Shown one piece after another: positions 50,258 to 58,594 of a stretch of 58,734 bases of DNA. Within the stretch, counting starts at the first letter, position 1, and each line of letters begins with the position of its first letter. This stretch comes from Gammaproteobacteria bacterium. Its GTDB lineage: Bacteria > Pseudomonadota > Gammaproteobacteria > Steroidobacterales > Steroidobacteraceae. Under the pieces are notes generated by a model. That model did no database searches, was not told where the DNA came from, and saw only the letters and a program-made list of their open reading frames with translations. The position numbers were made by a program, and so were the translations under genes. The stretch is from contig DAHXNE010000073.1 in assembly GCA_027366635.1 (NCBI GenBank), positions 1 to 58,734 on the forward strand, read 5' to 3'.

Positions 50258-52159
50258 TCAGGCGGGAGTGGTGGCTTTCCCGGGCGGCGGGGCGTCCCGC
50301 GCGCACGTCACGGCCACTTCCTCGGCGGCCGACCGGCCGCGGCTGCCGCACCCGGCCCCCGCCAGGCCAGGCACCTCGGCGAGAACGCCCTCGACGATGA
50401 ACCGCGAGCTCACGGGCAAGCCGCTGTAGTGCAGTAGGGATCTCAGCTTGGCCTTCTCGACCGGCGTCTCCAGCGTCAACAGCGAGCGCAGCTGCGCGTC
50501 GCGGTTCTGCTCTGCAACGAACACCAGCCGGTGCTCGGCAAGAAACCGCTGCACCTCCTCGCCGAATGGAAACGCCCGCACCCGCAAGTAGTCGATCGTG
50601 ACGCCTTGCGCTCGCAATACCACCAGTGCCTCACGCACCGCGCTGTCGCCGCTGCCGATCGACACGATGCCGATCTCGCCGCCCTCGCCGTCGAGCAGCG
50701 CGCACGGTACGCGCTGCTTGGCGGTCTGCCATTTGGTCATCAGCCGGTCGAGGACCTGTTGGTACTCGGCGGCGTCCTCGGTGTACCCGCCGAACTGGTT
50801 GTGGCCAGAGCCGCGCGTGAAATAGGCTGATTTGGGGTGTACACCCGGAAGCGTGCGCCACGGAATGCCATCGCCGTCCACATCGAGGTAGCGGTGGAAC
50901 TTCTGCAGCGACTCGATCTGCTCGGGTGTCATCATCTTGCCGCGATCGGGCCGGTAGGCGTCATCCCAGTGGAACTCCCGGACCATCCAATCGTTCATGC
51001 CGATGTCGAGGTCGGAAACGACCAGCACGGGGGTTTGCAGCCGCTCGGCCAGATCGAACGCCTCGCGTGCCATTTGGAAGCATTCTCCGGGGTCGGCAGG
51101 GTAGAGACAGACGTGGCGCGTATCCCCGTGCGAGGCGTAGGCGCAGGACAACAGGTCGCCCTGCTGCGTGCGCGTCGGCATGCCGGTGGACGGGCCCACA
51201 CGTTGGATATCGAACACCACCGCCGGCACTTCGGCGTAGTACGCCAGGCCGAGGAACTCGTTCATCAGCGAGATACCCGGACCCGAGGTCGCGGTGAAGG
51301 CGCGCGCGCCGTTCCATGCGGCGCCGAGCACCATGCCGATCGCGGCCAGCTCATCCTCGGCCTGAATGAACGCATAGCGCTTCACGCCCGTATCCGGATC
51401 GACGCGCAGGCGCTCGCAGAAGCTCTTGAAGGCGTCCATCAGCGACGTCGAGGGCGTAATGGGATACCACGCCGCGACGGTCGCGCCGGCAAACACACAG
51501 CCGAGCGCGGCCGCCGTGTTACCGTCGATGATGATGTTTCCGGCGGTGCGGTCCATCGGCTCGACCGATAGCGGCAGCGGGCAGGGGAAATGCGCGCGCG
51601 TGTACTCGTAACCGAGCGTGATGGCCCGCATGTTACTTTCGAGCAACTGTGGCTTGCGCCCGTAGGTCTCCCCGAGCAACTCCCGGATCCGGTCGACCTC
51701 GAGGTTCAGCAGCGCCGCGAGCGCGCCCGCGTAGCAGATGTTCTTCATCAGGATGCGGGTGCGCACGCCGGTGAAGTTCTCGTTGCACAGCTTGGCCAGC
51801 GGCACGCCGATGGCCGTGATGTCGGCGCGCGACAGCAGCACCGGACGCGGCCAAGTGGAGTCATACAGGAGATAACCGCCCGGGGCGAGCTCGCGCACAT
51901 CGCGCGCGTAGGTTTCCGGATTGAGCGCCACCATCAGCTCCACCGTGCCGGAGCGGGCCACGTGTCCGTCTCGCGAGACGCGAATCTCGTACCAGGTGGG
52001 CAGCCCCTGGATGTTCGACGGAAAAAAGTTCTTGCCCATCACCGGCACGCCGCTCCTGAAGATCGACTTCATCAGCAGCGTGTTGGCGCTCGCCGAGCCG
52101 GTGCCGTTGACCGTGGCGATCTTGATGGTGAAATCATTGACGCGGTTGGCGCTGGTCAT
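50258..52159 (-). CDS. korA: 2-oxoacid:ferredoxin oxidoreductase, fused gamma-alpha subunit
   Basis: A 633-residue protein. Residues 1-190 are the gamma domain (IKIATVNGTGSASANTLLMKSIFRSG, NFFPSNIQGLPTWYEIRV); residues about 215-450 are the alpha pyrimidine-binding domain (NIIIDGNTAAALGCVFAGATVAAWYPITPSTSLMDAF), followed by domain II with the C-terminal LTLETPVEKAKLRSLLHYSGLPV. The gamma-alpha fusion is typical of KorA-type enzymes. ATG 52159 matches the family's N-terminus (NDFTIKIA); no strong ribosome-binding site is seen there. Its TGA overlaps an ATG of the beta gene. Confidence 0.88.
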   Translation of the reverse strand: MTSANRVNDFTIKIATVNGTGSASANTLLMKSIFRSGVPVMGKNFFPSNIQGLPTWYEIRVSRDGHVARSGTVELMVALNPETYARDVRELAPGGYLLYDSTWPRPVLLSRADITAIGVPLAKLCNENFTGVRTRILMKNICYAGALAALLNLEVDRIRELLGETYGRKPQLLESNMRAITLGYEYTRAHFPCPLPLSVEPMDRTAGNIIIDGNTAAALGCVFAGATVAAWYPITPSTSLMDAFKSFCERLRVDPDTGVKRYAFIQAEDELAAIGMVLGAAWNGARAFTATSGPGISLMNEFLGLAYYAEVPAVVFDIQRVGPSTGMPTRTQQGDLLSCAYASHGDTRHVCLYPADPGECFQMAREAFDLAERLQTPVLVVSDLDIGMNDWMVREFHWDDAYRPDRGKMMTPEQIESLQKFHRYLDVDGDGIPWRTLPGVHPKSAYFTRGSGHNQFGGYTEDAAEYQQVLDRLMTKWQTAKQRVPCALLDGEGGEIGIVSIGSGDSAVREALVVLRAQGVTIDYLRVRAFPFGEEVQRFLAEHRLVFVAEQNRDAQLRSLLTLETPVEKAKLRSLLHYSGLPVSSRFIVEGVLAEVPGLAGAGCGSRGRSAAEEVAVTCARDAPPPGKATTPA

Positions 52160-52366
52160 GGCACTTGGCGAGTCATAGACGGGTGGGGCATCAGATTTGA
52201 GGCGATCCGCCGGAACCGGCATTGCCCAGGCCGGCGCCGCCGTGGTCCCGCCGCTGCCGGCGGGGCGTCGCGGTACGCTGTCCCGCGCCGGCATCGAATG
52301 CGACGAGCCCCTGGGCTGGCGCTGGGTTCCGTGGCTATTGCCGATGGTGGCTCCACGATGGCCGGA

Positions 52367-54211
52367 TCAGGCAATCTTGGGTTGGCGCTGCTCGAGCGCG
52401 CGGGCCTCGTCCTCGACATGCGGCCAGCTCAGCAGGGACTTCTGCATGTCCCAGGCGGCGGTGGGACAGCGCTCGGCGCACAGCCCGCAGTGCACGCACA
52501 GGTCCTCGTCCTTGACCATCACCCGGCCGGTCTGCGGCAGGGCCGCCGACACGTACAGCGGCTGTGCGAGGTTCTCCGCGGGAGCCTTCAGGTGCGCGCG
52601 CAGCTCCGGTTCCGGGCCGTTGTTCGTGATCGTCAGGCAATCGACCGGGCAGATGTCGATGCAGGCGTCGCACTCGATGCACAGTTTCGCGCTGAACACC
52701 GTTTGCACGTCGCAATTGAGGCAGCGCTGCGCCTCCTCGGCGGCCTGCTCGGCGCTGAAGCCGAGCTCCACCTCGATATTCAGCTTCTTGAACCGTTCCT
52801 TCAGCGACACGTGCGGCATCAGCCGCCGCTCGATCGGCGCGTAGTCGTTCGCGTAAGCCCACTCGTGCATGCCCATCTTGCGGCTCTGCAGATTGACCCC
52901 GGGTGGGAGGCGCTCGGTGAGTGGCTCGCCCTGGCAATGGCGGTGAATCGAGATCGCCGCCTGATGGCCGTGCTCCACCGCCCAGATGATGTTCTTCGGT
53001 CCGAATGCCGCATCGCCGCCGAAGAAGACGCCGGGACGCGTGGACTGGAACGTCTTCGCGTCGACGACCGGGACATTCCATTGGTCGAACTCGACGCCGA
53101 TGTCGCGCTCGATCCAAGGGAAGGCGTTCTCCTGGCCGATCGCGAGAATCACGTCGTCGGCGGGCAGGAACTGCTCGCCGGCCACCCGTTCCGCGACGAT
53201 GCGCCCGCGCGCGTCCAGCTCGTATTCCATGCACTCGAAGCGCATGCCGGCGAGGCGGCCGTTCTCAATCACGAACGCTTTTGGCAGGCGGTTGACGAGG
53301 ATCTCGACGTTTTCCTCTTCAGCGTCCTCCAGCTCCCAGGGCGAGGCCTTGAAGAAGCCGCGCGGCTTGCGCGCGATGACCCGGACCGTCTGGGCGCCAA
53401 GCCGCAGGCTGGTACGGCAACAGTCCATCGCCGTGTTGCCCACGCCGATGATGAGCACCCGCCCGCCGATCCGATCGACGTGCCCGAAGGCGACCGACTC
53501 GAGCCAACTGATGCCGATGTGCACGTTGGCCGCGGCCTCGTCGCGTCCCGGCAGGCGCAGCTCCTTGCCCTTCGGCGCGCCCGAGCCGACGAATACCGCA
53601 TCGAAGCGCCCGGTCTGGATCAGGGCGCCGAGGCTATCGATGCGCTCGCCGAGGCGCAGTTCGACCCCCATGCCGAGAATCATCCCGACCTCCTCATCGA
53701 GTACCGCCTCGGGCAACCGGAAGGACGGGATGTTGCTGCGCATCAGCCCGCCCGGCCGGTCGTACTGCTCGAAAATCGTCACCTCGTAGCCGAGCGGCAG
53801 CAGGTCGTTGGCGACGGTGAGCGAGGCGCAGCCGGCGCCGATGCACGCGATGCGCTTGCCGTTCTTCAGGCGCGGCACGGACGGCAGTCGGCCGGTGATG
53901 TCACCGCGATTGTCGGCCGCGACACGCTTGAGCCGGCAGATGGCCACCGGCTTGCTCTCGATCCGGCCGCGCCGGCAGGCCGGCTCGCACGGCCGGTCAC
54001 ATACCCGCCCGAGAATGGCGGGAAACACGTTGGATTGACGGTTGAGAAGGTAGGCCTCGGTAAACAGGCCCTGGGCGATGAGTCGGATGTATTCGGGGAC
54101 GTCCGTGTGCGCCGGACAAGCCCACTGACAGTCAACCACTCGATGGTAATAATCGGGATGCGAGGTGTCAGTGGCGTCCACGAGTTTCCACGGCTGGCGG
54201 CGGATACACAA
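52367..54211 (-). CDS. NAD(P)/FAD/Fe-S oxidoreductase partner of the Kor enzyme
   Basis: A 614-residue protein. An N-terminal Fer4_20 cluster domain (VDCQWACPAHTDVPEYIRLIAQG and GRVCDRPCEPACRRG) is followed by an FAD domain (IGAGCASLTVANDLLPLGYEVTIFE), an NAD(P) domain (VLIIGVGNTAMDCCRTSLRLGA), and a C-terminal bacterial ferredoxin with two 4Fe-4S motifs (CIECDACIDICPVDC, CVHCGLCAERCPTAAW). This GltD/NfnB-like architecture moves electrons between ferredoxin and NAD(P)H, the logical partner of KorAB downstream on the same strand. In the dinucleotide loop GAGCASL has Cys where Gly is usual. TTG 54211 is the likely start; the frame opens to 54271. Confidence 0.8.
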   Translation of the reverse strand: MCIRRQPWKLVDATDTSHPDYYHRVVDCQWACPAHTDVPEYIRLIAQGLFTEAYLLNRQSNVFPAILGRVCDRPCEPACRRGRIESKPVAICRLKRVAADNRGDITGRLPSVPRLKNGKRIACIGAGCASLTVANDLLPLGYEVTIFEQYDRPGGLMRSNIPSFRLPEAVLDEEVGMILGMGVELRLGERIDSLGALIQTGRFDAVFVGSGAPKGKELRLPGRDEAAANVHIGISWLESVAFGHVDRIGGRVLIIGVGNTAMDCCRTSLRLGAQTVRVIARKPRGFFKASPWELEDAEEENVEILVNRLPKAFVIENGRLAGMRFECMEYELDARGRIVAERVAGEQFLPADDVILAIGQENAFPWIERDIGVEFDQWNVPVVDAKTFQSTRPGVFFGGDAAFGPKNIIWAVEHGHQAAISIHRHCQGEPLTERLPPGVNLQSRKMGMHEWAYANDYAPIERRLMPHVSLKERFKKLNIEVELGFSAEQAAEEAQRCLNCDVQTVFSAKLCIECDACIDICPVDCLTITNNGPEPELRAHLKAPAENLAQPLYVSAALPQTGRVMVKDEDLCVHCGLCAERCPTAAWDMQKSLLSWPHVEDEARALEQRQPKIA

Positions 54212-54269
54212 TGATAGTGCAAGCCGAGCCCGCAGCCCTAGCCGGCCGCGGCCGAGCGCCGGGGTATCC

Positions 54270-54306
54270 AATAAAAAAGGCCGGAGGGTTTAGACACCGT
54301 CCGGCC
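54270..54306 (-). terminator. Intrinsic terminator just upstream of the kor locus, same strand
   Basis: GGCCGGA and TCCGGCC (54279-54285 with 54300-54306) form a 7-bp stem. On the minus strand it is followed directly by TTTTTTAT (54278-54271). It lies about 60 bases before the oxidoreductase start and points the same way, so it stops minus-strand transcripts before that gene. It may belong to an attenuator leader or to a small transcript from 54307-54470. No minus-strand gene ends at this point. Confidence 0.75.
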
Positions 54307-54474
54307 CTGAAGGTTTCAAGACCCCCGTACGCGGAGGAGATTGTGTGCCCCACGTACACCAAATTGCAAATATTCCCTCTTCCCGATGGTACTTGACGCC
54401 GCGACCGCAATCGCGGTAGAGCCCCCCTGCGGGGGTCTGGGTGGATCGCGCCCGAACGGGCGCGCGAGGATACA
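54307..54474. promoter_or_regulatory. Structured region between kor locus and ubiE
   Basis: A 168-base region with several perfect hairpins: ACCGC/GCGGT (54406-54419), CCCC/GGGG (about 54424-54435) and CGCGCCCG/CGGGCGCG (54446-54463). The ubiE ribosome-binding site GAGGA lies behind the last. It must hold the ubiE promoter (a TTGACG hexamer is at about 54391-54396) and probably a minus-strand leader for the kor genes. No short ORF with a clear leader peptide signature was found. Confidence 0.45.
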
Positions 54475-55254
54475 ATGCCGGGGTCTTTCCAGCCGGCGAG
54501 CGAAATGAGCGAGGATCAGGCGACCGATTTCGGCTATGAGCGGGTGGCGTGGGACGAGAAGGCCCGCCGCGTGCGCGACGTGTTCAACTCGGTCGCGGGC
54601 CGCTACGACCTGATGAATGACCTGATGTCGGGCGGCGCGCACCGGCTGTGGAAACGATTCACGCTGGCGCTCACCGGACTGCGGTCCGGTCAGGCTGCGC
54701 TGGACGTCGCTGGCGGCACGGGCGATCTCACCGCGGGACTCGCCCGGCAGGTCGGAGAGCGCGGCCGCGTGGTCCTGAGCGACATCAATGCGGCAATGCT
54801 CGACCGTGGCCGCGACCGGCTCACCGACCGCGGCGTGGCCGGCAATGTCGAGTACGTGCGGGCCGACGCGCAACGTCTGCCGTTCCGGTCCGAGACCTTC
54901 GACTGCGTCACCATCGGGTTCGGGCTACGCAACGTCACCGACAAGCCCGCCGCGCTGGGCTCGATGTTCCGCGTGCTCAGGCCCGGCGGCCAGCTGCTGG
55001 TGCTGGAGTTCTCCCATCCGGTGCTGCCCGGACTGAAGCCCCTCTACGACGCCTACTCGTTCGGCATCCTGCCGAAGATCGGCAAGTGGGTGGCGCACGA
55101 CGAGGCGAGCTACCGCTACCTGGCCGAATCGATCCGCATGCATCCACCGCAGGAAGAGCTGCTAGAAATGATGCGCGCGGCCGGCCTCGAGGGCTGCCGC
55201 TATCACAATCTCTCCGGCGGCATCGTCGCCGTCCATCGCGGCTACAAGTACTGA
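54475..55254 (+). CDS. ubiE: Ubiquinone/menaquinone biosynthesis C-methyltransferase
   Basis: A 259-residue AdoMet methyltransferase of the UbiE/COQ5 family. [25 protein letters not shown] is the signature; motif I is [12 protein letters not shown], and [19 protein letters not shown] and [21 protein letters not shown] are conserved. It methylates demethyl-quinone intermediates. ATG 54475 with GAGGA upstream is preferred, though an ATG at 54505 ([11 protein letters not shown]) gives the usual start. Followed by ubiJ and ubiB. Confidence 0.95.
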   Translation: MPGSFQPASEMSEDQATDFGYERVAWDEKARRVRDVFNSVAGRYDLMNDLMSGGAHRLWKRFTLALTGLRSGQAALDVAGGTGDLTAGLARQVGERGRVVLSDINAAMLDRGRDRLTDRGVAGNVEYVRADAQRLPFRSETFDCVTIGFGLRNVTDKPAALGSMFRVLRPGGQLLVLEFSHPVLPGLKPLYDAYSFGILPKIGKWVAHDEASYRYLAESIRMHPPQEELLEMMRAAGLEGCRYHNLSGGIVAVHRGYKY

Positions 55255-55263
55255 CTTTCGCAC

Positions 55264-55857
55264 ATGATCCGCTCGACGCTGGAGAACCTGCTCAATCGCG
55301 GCCTGCCGCGCTCGGTGCGCGCGCGGCAGCTGTGCGCGGAGCTCGACGGCCGACGACTGGCCGTCGAGGCGCCGGGCCTGGGGCGATTGCTGATCGAGTC
55401 GACGGGTACGTCGCTGCGCCTGCACCGCGGGCCCGAAACCGCGGACGCATCCATCGTCGGCGGGCCTTTGAGTCTGCTGTTGACCGGCGCGTCCTTGGCC
55501 GGCCAGCCGCTGCGCCGTGGAGCGGTCGAAATTCGTGGTGACGCGCAGATCGCGGAGAAATTCCAGGCGCTGCTGCGGCTGCTCAGGCCCGATCTGGAAG
55601 AGGATCTGGCCTTGCTCGTCGGGGACGTTGCGGCCCACCGCGCCGGGCAATTGGCGCGCGGCACGCTGCGTTGGACCCGATCGGCCCTCGCTACGCTGTG
55701 GCGGGATGTCGGCGAGTACGCGAGCCACGAGCGCCGGGATCTGGTCTCGCGGCCTGAAGGCGAGGCTTTCCTGCGCGACGTCGATGCACTGCGAGAGGAC
55801 GTGGACCGACTGGCCGCGCGCCTGGAGTTGCTAGAGCGGCGAGCGACCGCGTCGTGA
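55264..55857 (+). CDS. ubiJ: Ubiquinone biosynthesis accessory factor UbiJ
   Basis: A 197-residue protein with an SCP2-like lipid-binding domain (about 20-115; LAVEAPGLGRLLIESTGTSLRLH, ADASIVGGPLSLLLTGAS, AVEIRGDAQIAEKFQALLRL) and a C-terminal coiled coil (about 155-193, LRDVDALREDVDRLAARLELLERR). UbiJ binds lipid intermediates in the Ubi complex. It lies 9 bases after ubiE and overlaps ubiB, whose GTG is inside the ubiJ stop. Confidence 0.9.
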   Translation: MIRSTLENLLNRGLPRSVRARQLCAELDGRRLAVEAPGLGRLLIESTGTSLRLHRGPETADASIVGGPLSLLLTGASLAGQPLRRGAVEIRGDAQIAEKFQALLRLLRPDLEEDLALLVGDVAAHRAGQLARGTLRWTRSALATLWRDVGEYASHERRDLVSRPEGEAFLRDVDALREDVDRLAARLELLERRATAS

Positions 55858-57509
55858 CGCCGGCGCGCCGGATCATCAATCTGCGGGTCCTCGCTCGACT
55901 CGTGCAGATCCAGCGCGTGCTCTTGAAGCACGGCTTGGACGACTTCGTCCACGCCACCCATCTGTACCGGCCGCTGCGCTTCCTGTTCTATCTCGCACCG
56001 TGGAGGTGGTTCCGGCGCGGCCGCGACGCGCCGCGCGCGCTGCGACTGCGCCTAGCCCTGCAAGAACTCGGGCCGCTGTTCGTGAAATTCGGCCAGGGCA
56101 TCTCGACGCGCCGCGACCTGCTGCCGCCGGACATCGCCGAGGAGCTCGCCAAGCTTCAGGACCGCGTGCCACCGTTCGCGGCCGCAGCCGCGCGCGCGAC
56201 GATCGAACGCAGCGTCGGCCGGCCGATTGGCGAGATCTTCGCGGCGTTCGAGGACGAGCCGCTGGCGGCCGCCTCGATTGCGCAGGTTCATGCGGCGCGC
56301 CTGGAGAACGGCCGCGAGGTCGTGGTGAAGGTTCTGCGGCCGGGGATACGCGCGCGCATCGAGGGGGATCTGGAGGTTCTCTACACCCTGGCGGGCCTTG
56401 CGCAACGCTACTGGCGCGAAGCGCGCCGGCTGCGTCCGCTGGAGCTGGTGCACGAGTACGAGAAGACCATCCTGGACGAGCTCGATCTGATGCGCGAAGC
56501 GGCCAATGCCGCGCAGCTGCGGCGCAATTTCGCCGGCTCGGATCTGCTGTACGTTCCGGAGGTGTTCTGGGACTACTGCCGGACCGACGTAATGGTGATG
56601 GAGCGCATCCACGGCATTCCGATCAGCGATATGACGCGGCTGAAAGCCAAGGGCACCAATTTCAAGCGGCTGGCGGAAAACGGCGTACGGATCTTCTTCA
56701 CCCAGGTGTTCCGCCACAACTTCTTCCACGCCGACATGCACCCGGGCAACATCTTCGTGCTGGCCGACGATCCGGCCCGCCCGCGCTACGCGGCCATCGA
56801 CTTCGGCATCATGGGAACGCTCGATCCGCGCGATCAGCACTACCTGGCCGAGAACTTCCTCGCGGTATTCGAGCGCGACTACCGGCGCGTGGCGGTGCTA
56901 CACATCGAGTCCGGCTGGGTGCCGCCGCGGACTCGCATCGACGAGATGGAGTCGGCCGTGCGTACCGTGTGCGAGCCGATCTTCGACCGTCCGCTCGCCG
57001 ACATCTCCTTCGCCCACCTGCTGCTGCGGCTGTTCGAAATCTCCCGCCGCTTCGACATGCAAATCCAGCCGCAGCTGATGCTGCTGCAGAAGACGCTGTT
57101 CAATATCGAGGGCCTGGGACGGGAGCTGTACCCGCAACTCGATATCTGGAGCACGGCCACGCCGATCCTGCGCGAGTGGATGCACGAGCGCGTCAGCGTG
57201 CGCCGCGTGGTCAAGAGCCTGTGGCGGCAGTTGCCCGAGGTGCTCGACTCGATCCAGGGCCTGCCAGTGCTGCTGCGGGCCTCCCTGCGGCACGCCCGGG
57301 AGCCCGAGTCGCACACCGAGGTGACCGAGTTGAGTCCGCTGCGCGCGGAGCTGCGGGCCGCGGCACGGCGGCGCGACGCAGTAACCGTGGCCGGAGCGGT
57401 GCTGCTTGGCGGACTGGTGTGGACGGCGGTGGGCCACCCCGTGTGGCCCGGCTGGGTGCTGACGGCGGGGGGCGTTGCGGGGGTCCTGGCGGCCTACCGC
57501 TGGCTTTGA
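55854..57509 (+). CDS. ubiB: Ubiquinone biosynthesis regulatory protein kinase-like UbiB
   Basis: A 551-residue atypical kinase (ADCK/COQ8). GPLFVKFGQGISTRRDLLP contains the KxGQ motif; AAASIAQVHAARLENGREVVVKVLRPG is the Ala-rich loop; FFHADMHPGNIFV is the catalytic loop, and AAIDFGIMGTL the metal site. Two C-terminal membrane helices (about 505-550) anchor it. GTG 55854 overlaps ubiJ by four bases (GTGA). It supports ubiquinone synthesis, probably by extracting precursors from the membrane through ATPase activity. Confidence 0.95.
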   Translation: MTPARRIINLRVLARLVQIQRVLLKHGLDDFVHATHLYRPLRFLFYLAPWRWFRRGRDAPRALRLRLALQELGPLFVKFGQGISTRRDLLPPDIAEELAKLQDRVPPFAAAAARATIERSVGRPIGEIFAAFEDEPLAAASIAQVHAARLENGREVVVKVLRPGIRARIEGDLEVLYTLAGLAQRYWREARRLRPLELVHEYEKTILDELDLMREAANAAQLRRNFAGSDLLYVPEVFWDYCRTDVMVMERIHGIPISDMTRLKAKGTNFKRLAENGVRIFFTQVFRHNFFHADMHPGNIFVLADDPARPRYAAIDFGIMGTLDPRDQHYLAENFLAVFERDYRRVAVLHIESGWVPPRTRIDEMESAVRTVCEPIFDRPLADISFAHLLLRLFEISRRFDMQIQPQLMLLQKTLFNIEGLGRELYPQLDIWSTATPILREWMHERVSVRRVVKSLWRQLPEVLDSIQGLPVLLRASLRHAREPESHTEVTELSPLRAELRAAARRRDAVTVAGAVLLGGLVWTAVGHPVWPGWVLTAGGVAGVLAAYRWL

Positions 57510-57522
57510 CTCGAGCGACTCA

Positions 57523-58227
57523 ATGTACACGCTGTACGTCGCCAACAGAAATTACTCCTCATGGTCGCTGCGCCCCTGGGTGCTGATGAAAACCCTCGGG
57601 ATCCCATTCGATGAGCGGCTGGTTCCGTTCGGGACCGCCGCGCAACCCCACGACTTTCACAAGTTCTCGCCGAACGGCAGGGTGCCTTGCCTGCACGACG
57701 GCTCGACGGTCGTCTGGGATTCGCTCGCGATCGTGGAGTACCTGGCCGAGCGGCACCCGGGCGTCTGGCCGGGCGATCCGCTCGCGCGCGCCTTCGCGCG
57801 TTCGGCGGCCGCCGAGATGCACTCGGGCTTTGGCGCCCTGCGCCAGATCTGCGGCATGAACTGCGGCCTGCGCATACGCCTGCATCGCATCGAGGGCGCG
57901 CTGCGCGCCGATCTCGACCGGGTGCAGGCGCTCTGGCAGGAGGGCTTACGACGCTTCGGCGGACCCTATCTCGCCGGCGCGGGTTTCGGCGGCGCGGATG
58001 CGTTTTTCGCGCCGGTGGCGTTCAGGATCCAGACCTATGAGCTGCCGCTCGCCCCGGCGGCGTTGGAGTACGCCCGGCGGCTGCGCGAGCTGCCGGCGAT
58101 GCGCCGCTGGTACGAGGCGGCGCTCGAGGAGCCCTGGCGCGACGAAGCCCACGAGCAGGAGGCGCGCGCCGCGGGCGCCGTCACGCAGGACCTGCGCCAC
58201 AGCCGGGGAAGCGCTCAGAACGCGTAG
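57523..58227 (+). CDS. Glutathione S-transferase-like protein
   Basis: A 234-residue protein. The thioredoxin-like N-terminal domain (YTLYVANRNYSSWSLRPWVLM) carries the NYSSWSLR motif with its Ser, followed by KFSPNGRVPCLHDGSTVVWDSLAIVEYL (cis-Pro and glutathione gamma-glutamyl site). The C-terminal domain is all helical. The NxxYSxWSxR motif matches the YfcF-like GST branch. ATG 57523 starts 13 bases after ubiB, so it may be cotranscribed. Substrate unknown; the last 20 residues are hydrophilic. Confidence 0.9.
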   Translation: MYTLYVANRNYSSWSLRPWVLMKTLGIPFDERLVPFGTAAQPHDFHKFSPNGRVPCLHDGSTVVWDSLAIVEYLAERHPGVWPGDPLARAFARSAAAEMHSGFGALRQICGMNCGLRIRLHRIEGALRADLDRVQALWQEGLRRFGGPYLAGAGFGGADAFFAPVAFRIQTYELPLAPAALEYARRLRELPAMRRWYEAALEEPWRDEAHEQEARAAGAVTQDLRHSRGSAQNA

Positions 58228-58577
58228 ACCAGATTGACCATTTCGGTCGAGTTGAGAGTTTTGATGCCCGCCGGCGGGTGGGTGTTGTCCTGAATGTTGT
58301 AACCCAGGCTCATGGCGAGCTTGGTTGAGATCTTCACCACGAAGGCGAGCTGATTGGACAGCAGCGTGTTCTGCGATCCGGCGTCCACCAGCAGCTTGTC
58401 CGTGATCTTCGTGGTCGCGGTGATTTTCTGATCGTAATCGACGCCCGCGGTGGCGATGGCGTAGTTCTGATCGAGCTGCGGGATGCGCTCGACCACCGCG
58501 CCGCGCGCGTTGCGGACCAGCAGCTCCGGCCGGGACATCATGTGGCTGGCGTCAACTATTTCTTTCTGACGCGACAT
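58215..58577 (-). pseudogene. 5'-truncated DUF481 outer-membrane protein gene
   Basis: 120 residues with the C-terminal part of a DUF481 (YdiY-like) beta-barrel: AGVDYDQKITATTKITDKLLVDAG, LAFVVKISTKLAMSLGYNIQDNTHPPAG and the closing STEMVNLVYAF with the C-terminal Phe that targets barrels to the outer membrane. Complete members have about 250-330 residues and a signal peptide, whereas this ORF begins MSRQKEIVDASHMMSRPELL without one. The upstream DNA does not restore the frame within the window. Most likely the front was lost or replaced by an insertion. It overlaps the end of the GST-like gene by 13 bases. Confidence 0.7.
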
Positions 58578-58594
58578 CTATTTCTTTCGGATCG
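58543..58594. repeat. Short direct repeat at the 5' end of the truncated DUF481 gene
   Basis: On the minus strand GAAAGAAATAG followed by (A/T)TG(T/A)CGC occurs twice about 22 bases apart, once across the start codon of the DUF481 remnant and once just before it. The repeat lies where the gene loses similarity to its family, so it may mark a recombination or insertion junction. From 58595 to the window end no gene is seen. Confidence 0.5.

Noticed and set aside
51590-54214. 874-codon plus-strand ORF
   Set aside because: Antisense shadow of the flavoprotein and korA genes, with Arg/His-rich composition and no motif.
54316-54873. Minus-strand ORF that would explain the terminator at 54270-54306
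   Set aside because: It is antisense to ubiE, has no family features and its composition is typical of a shadow.
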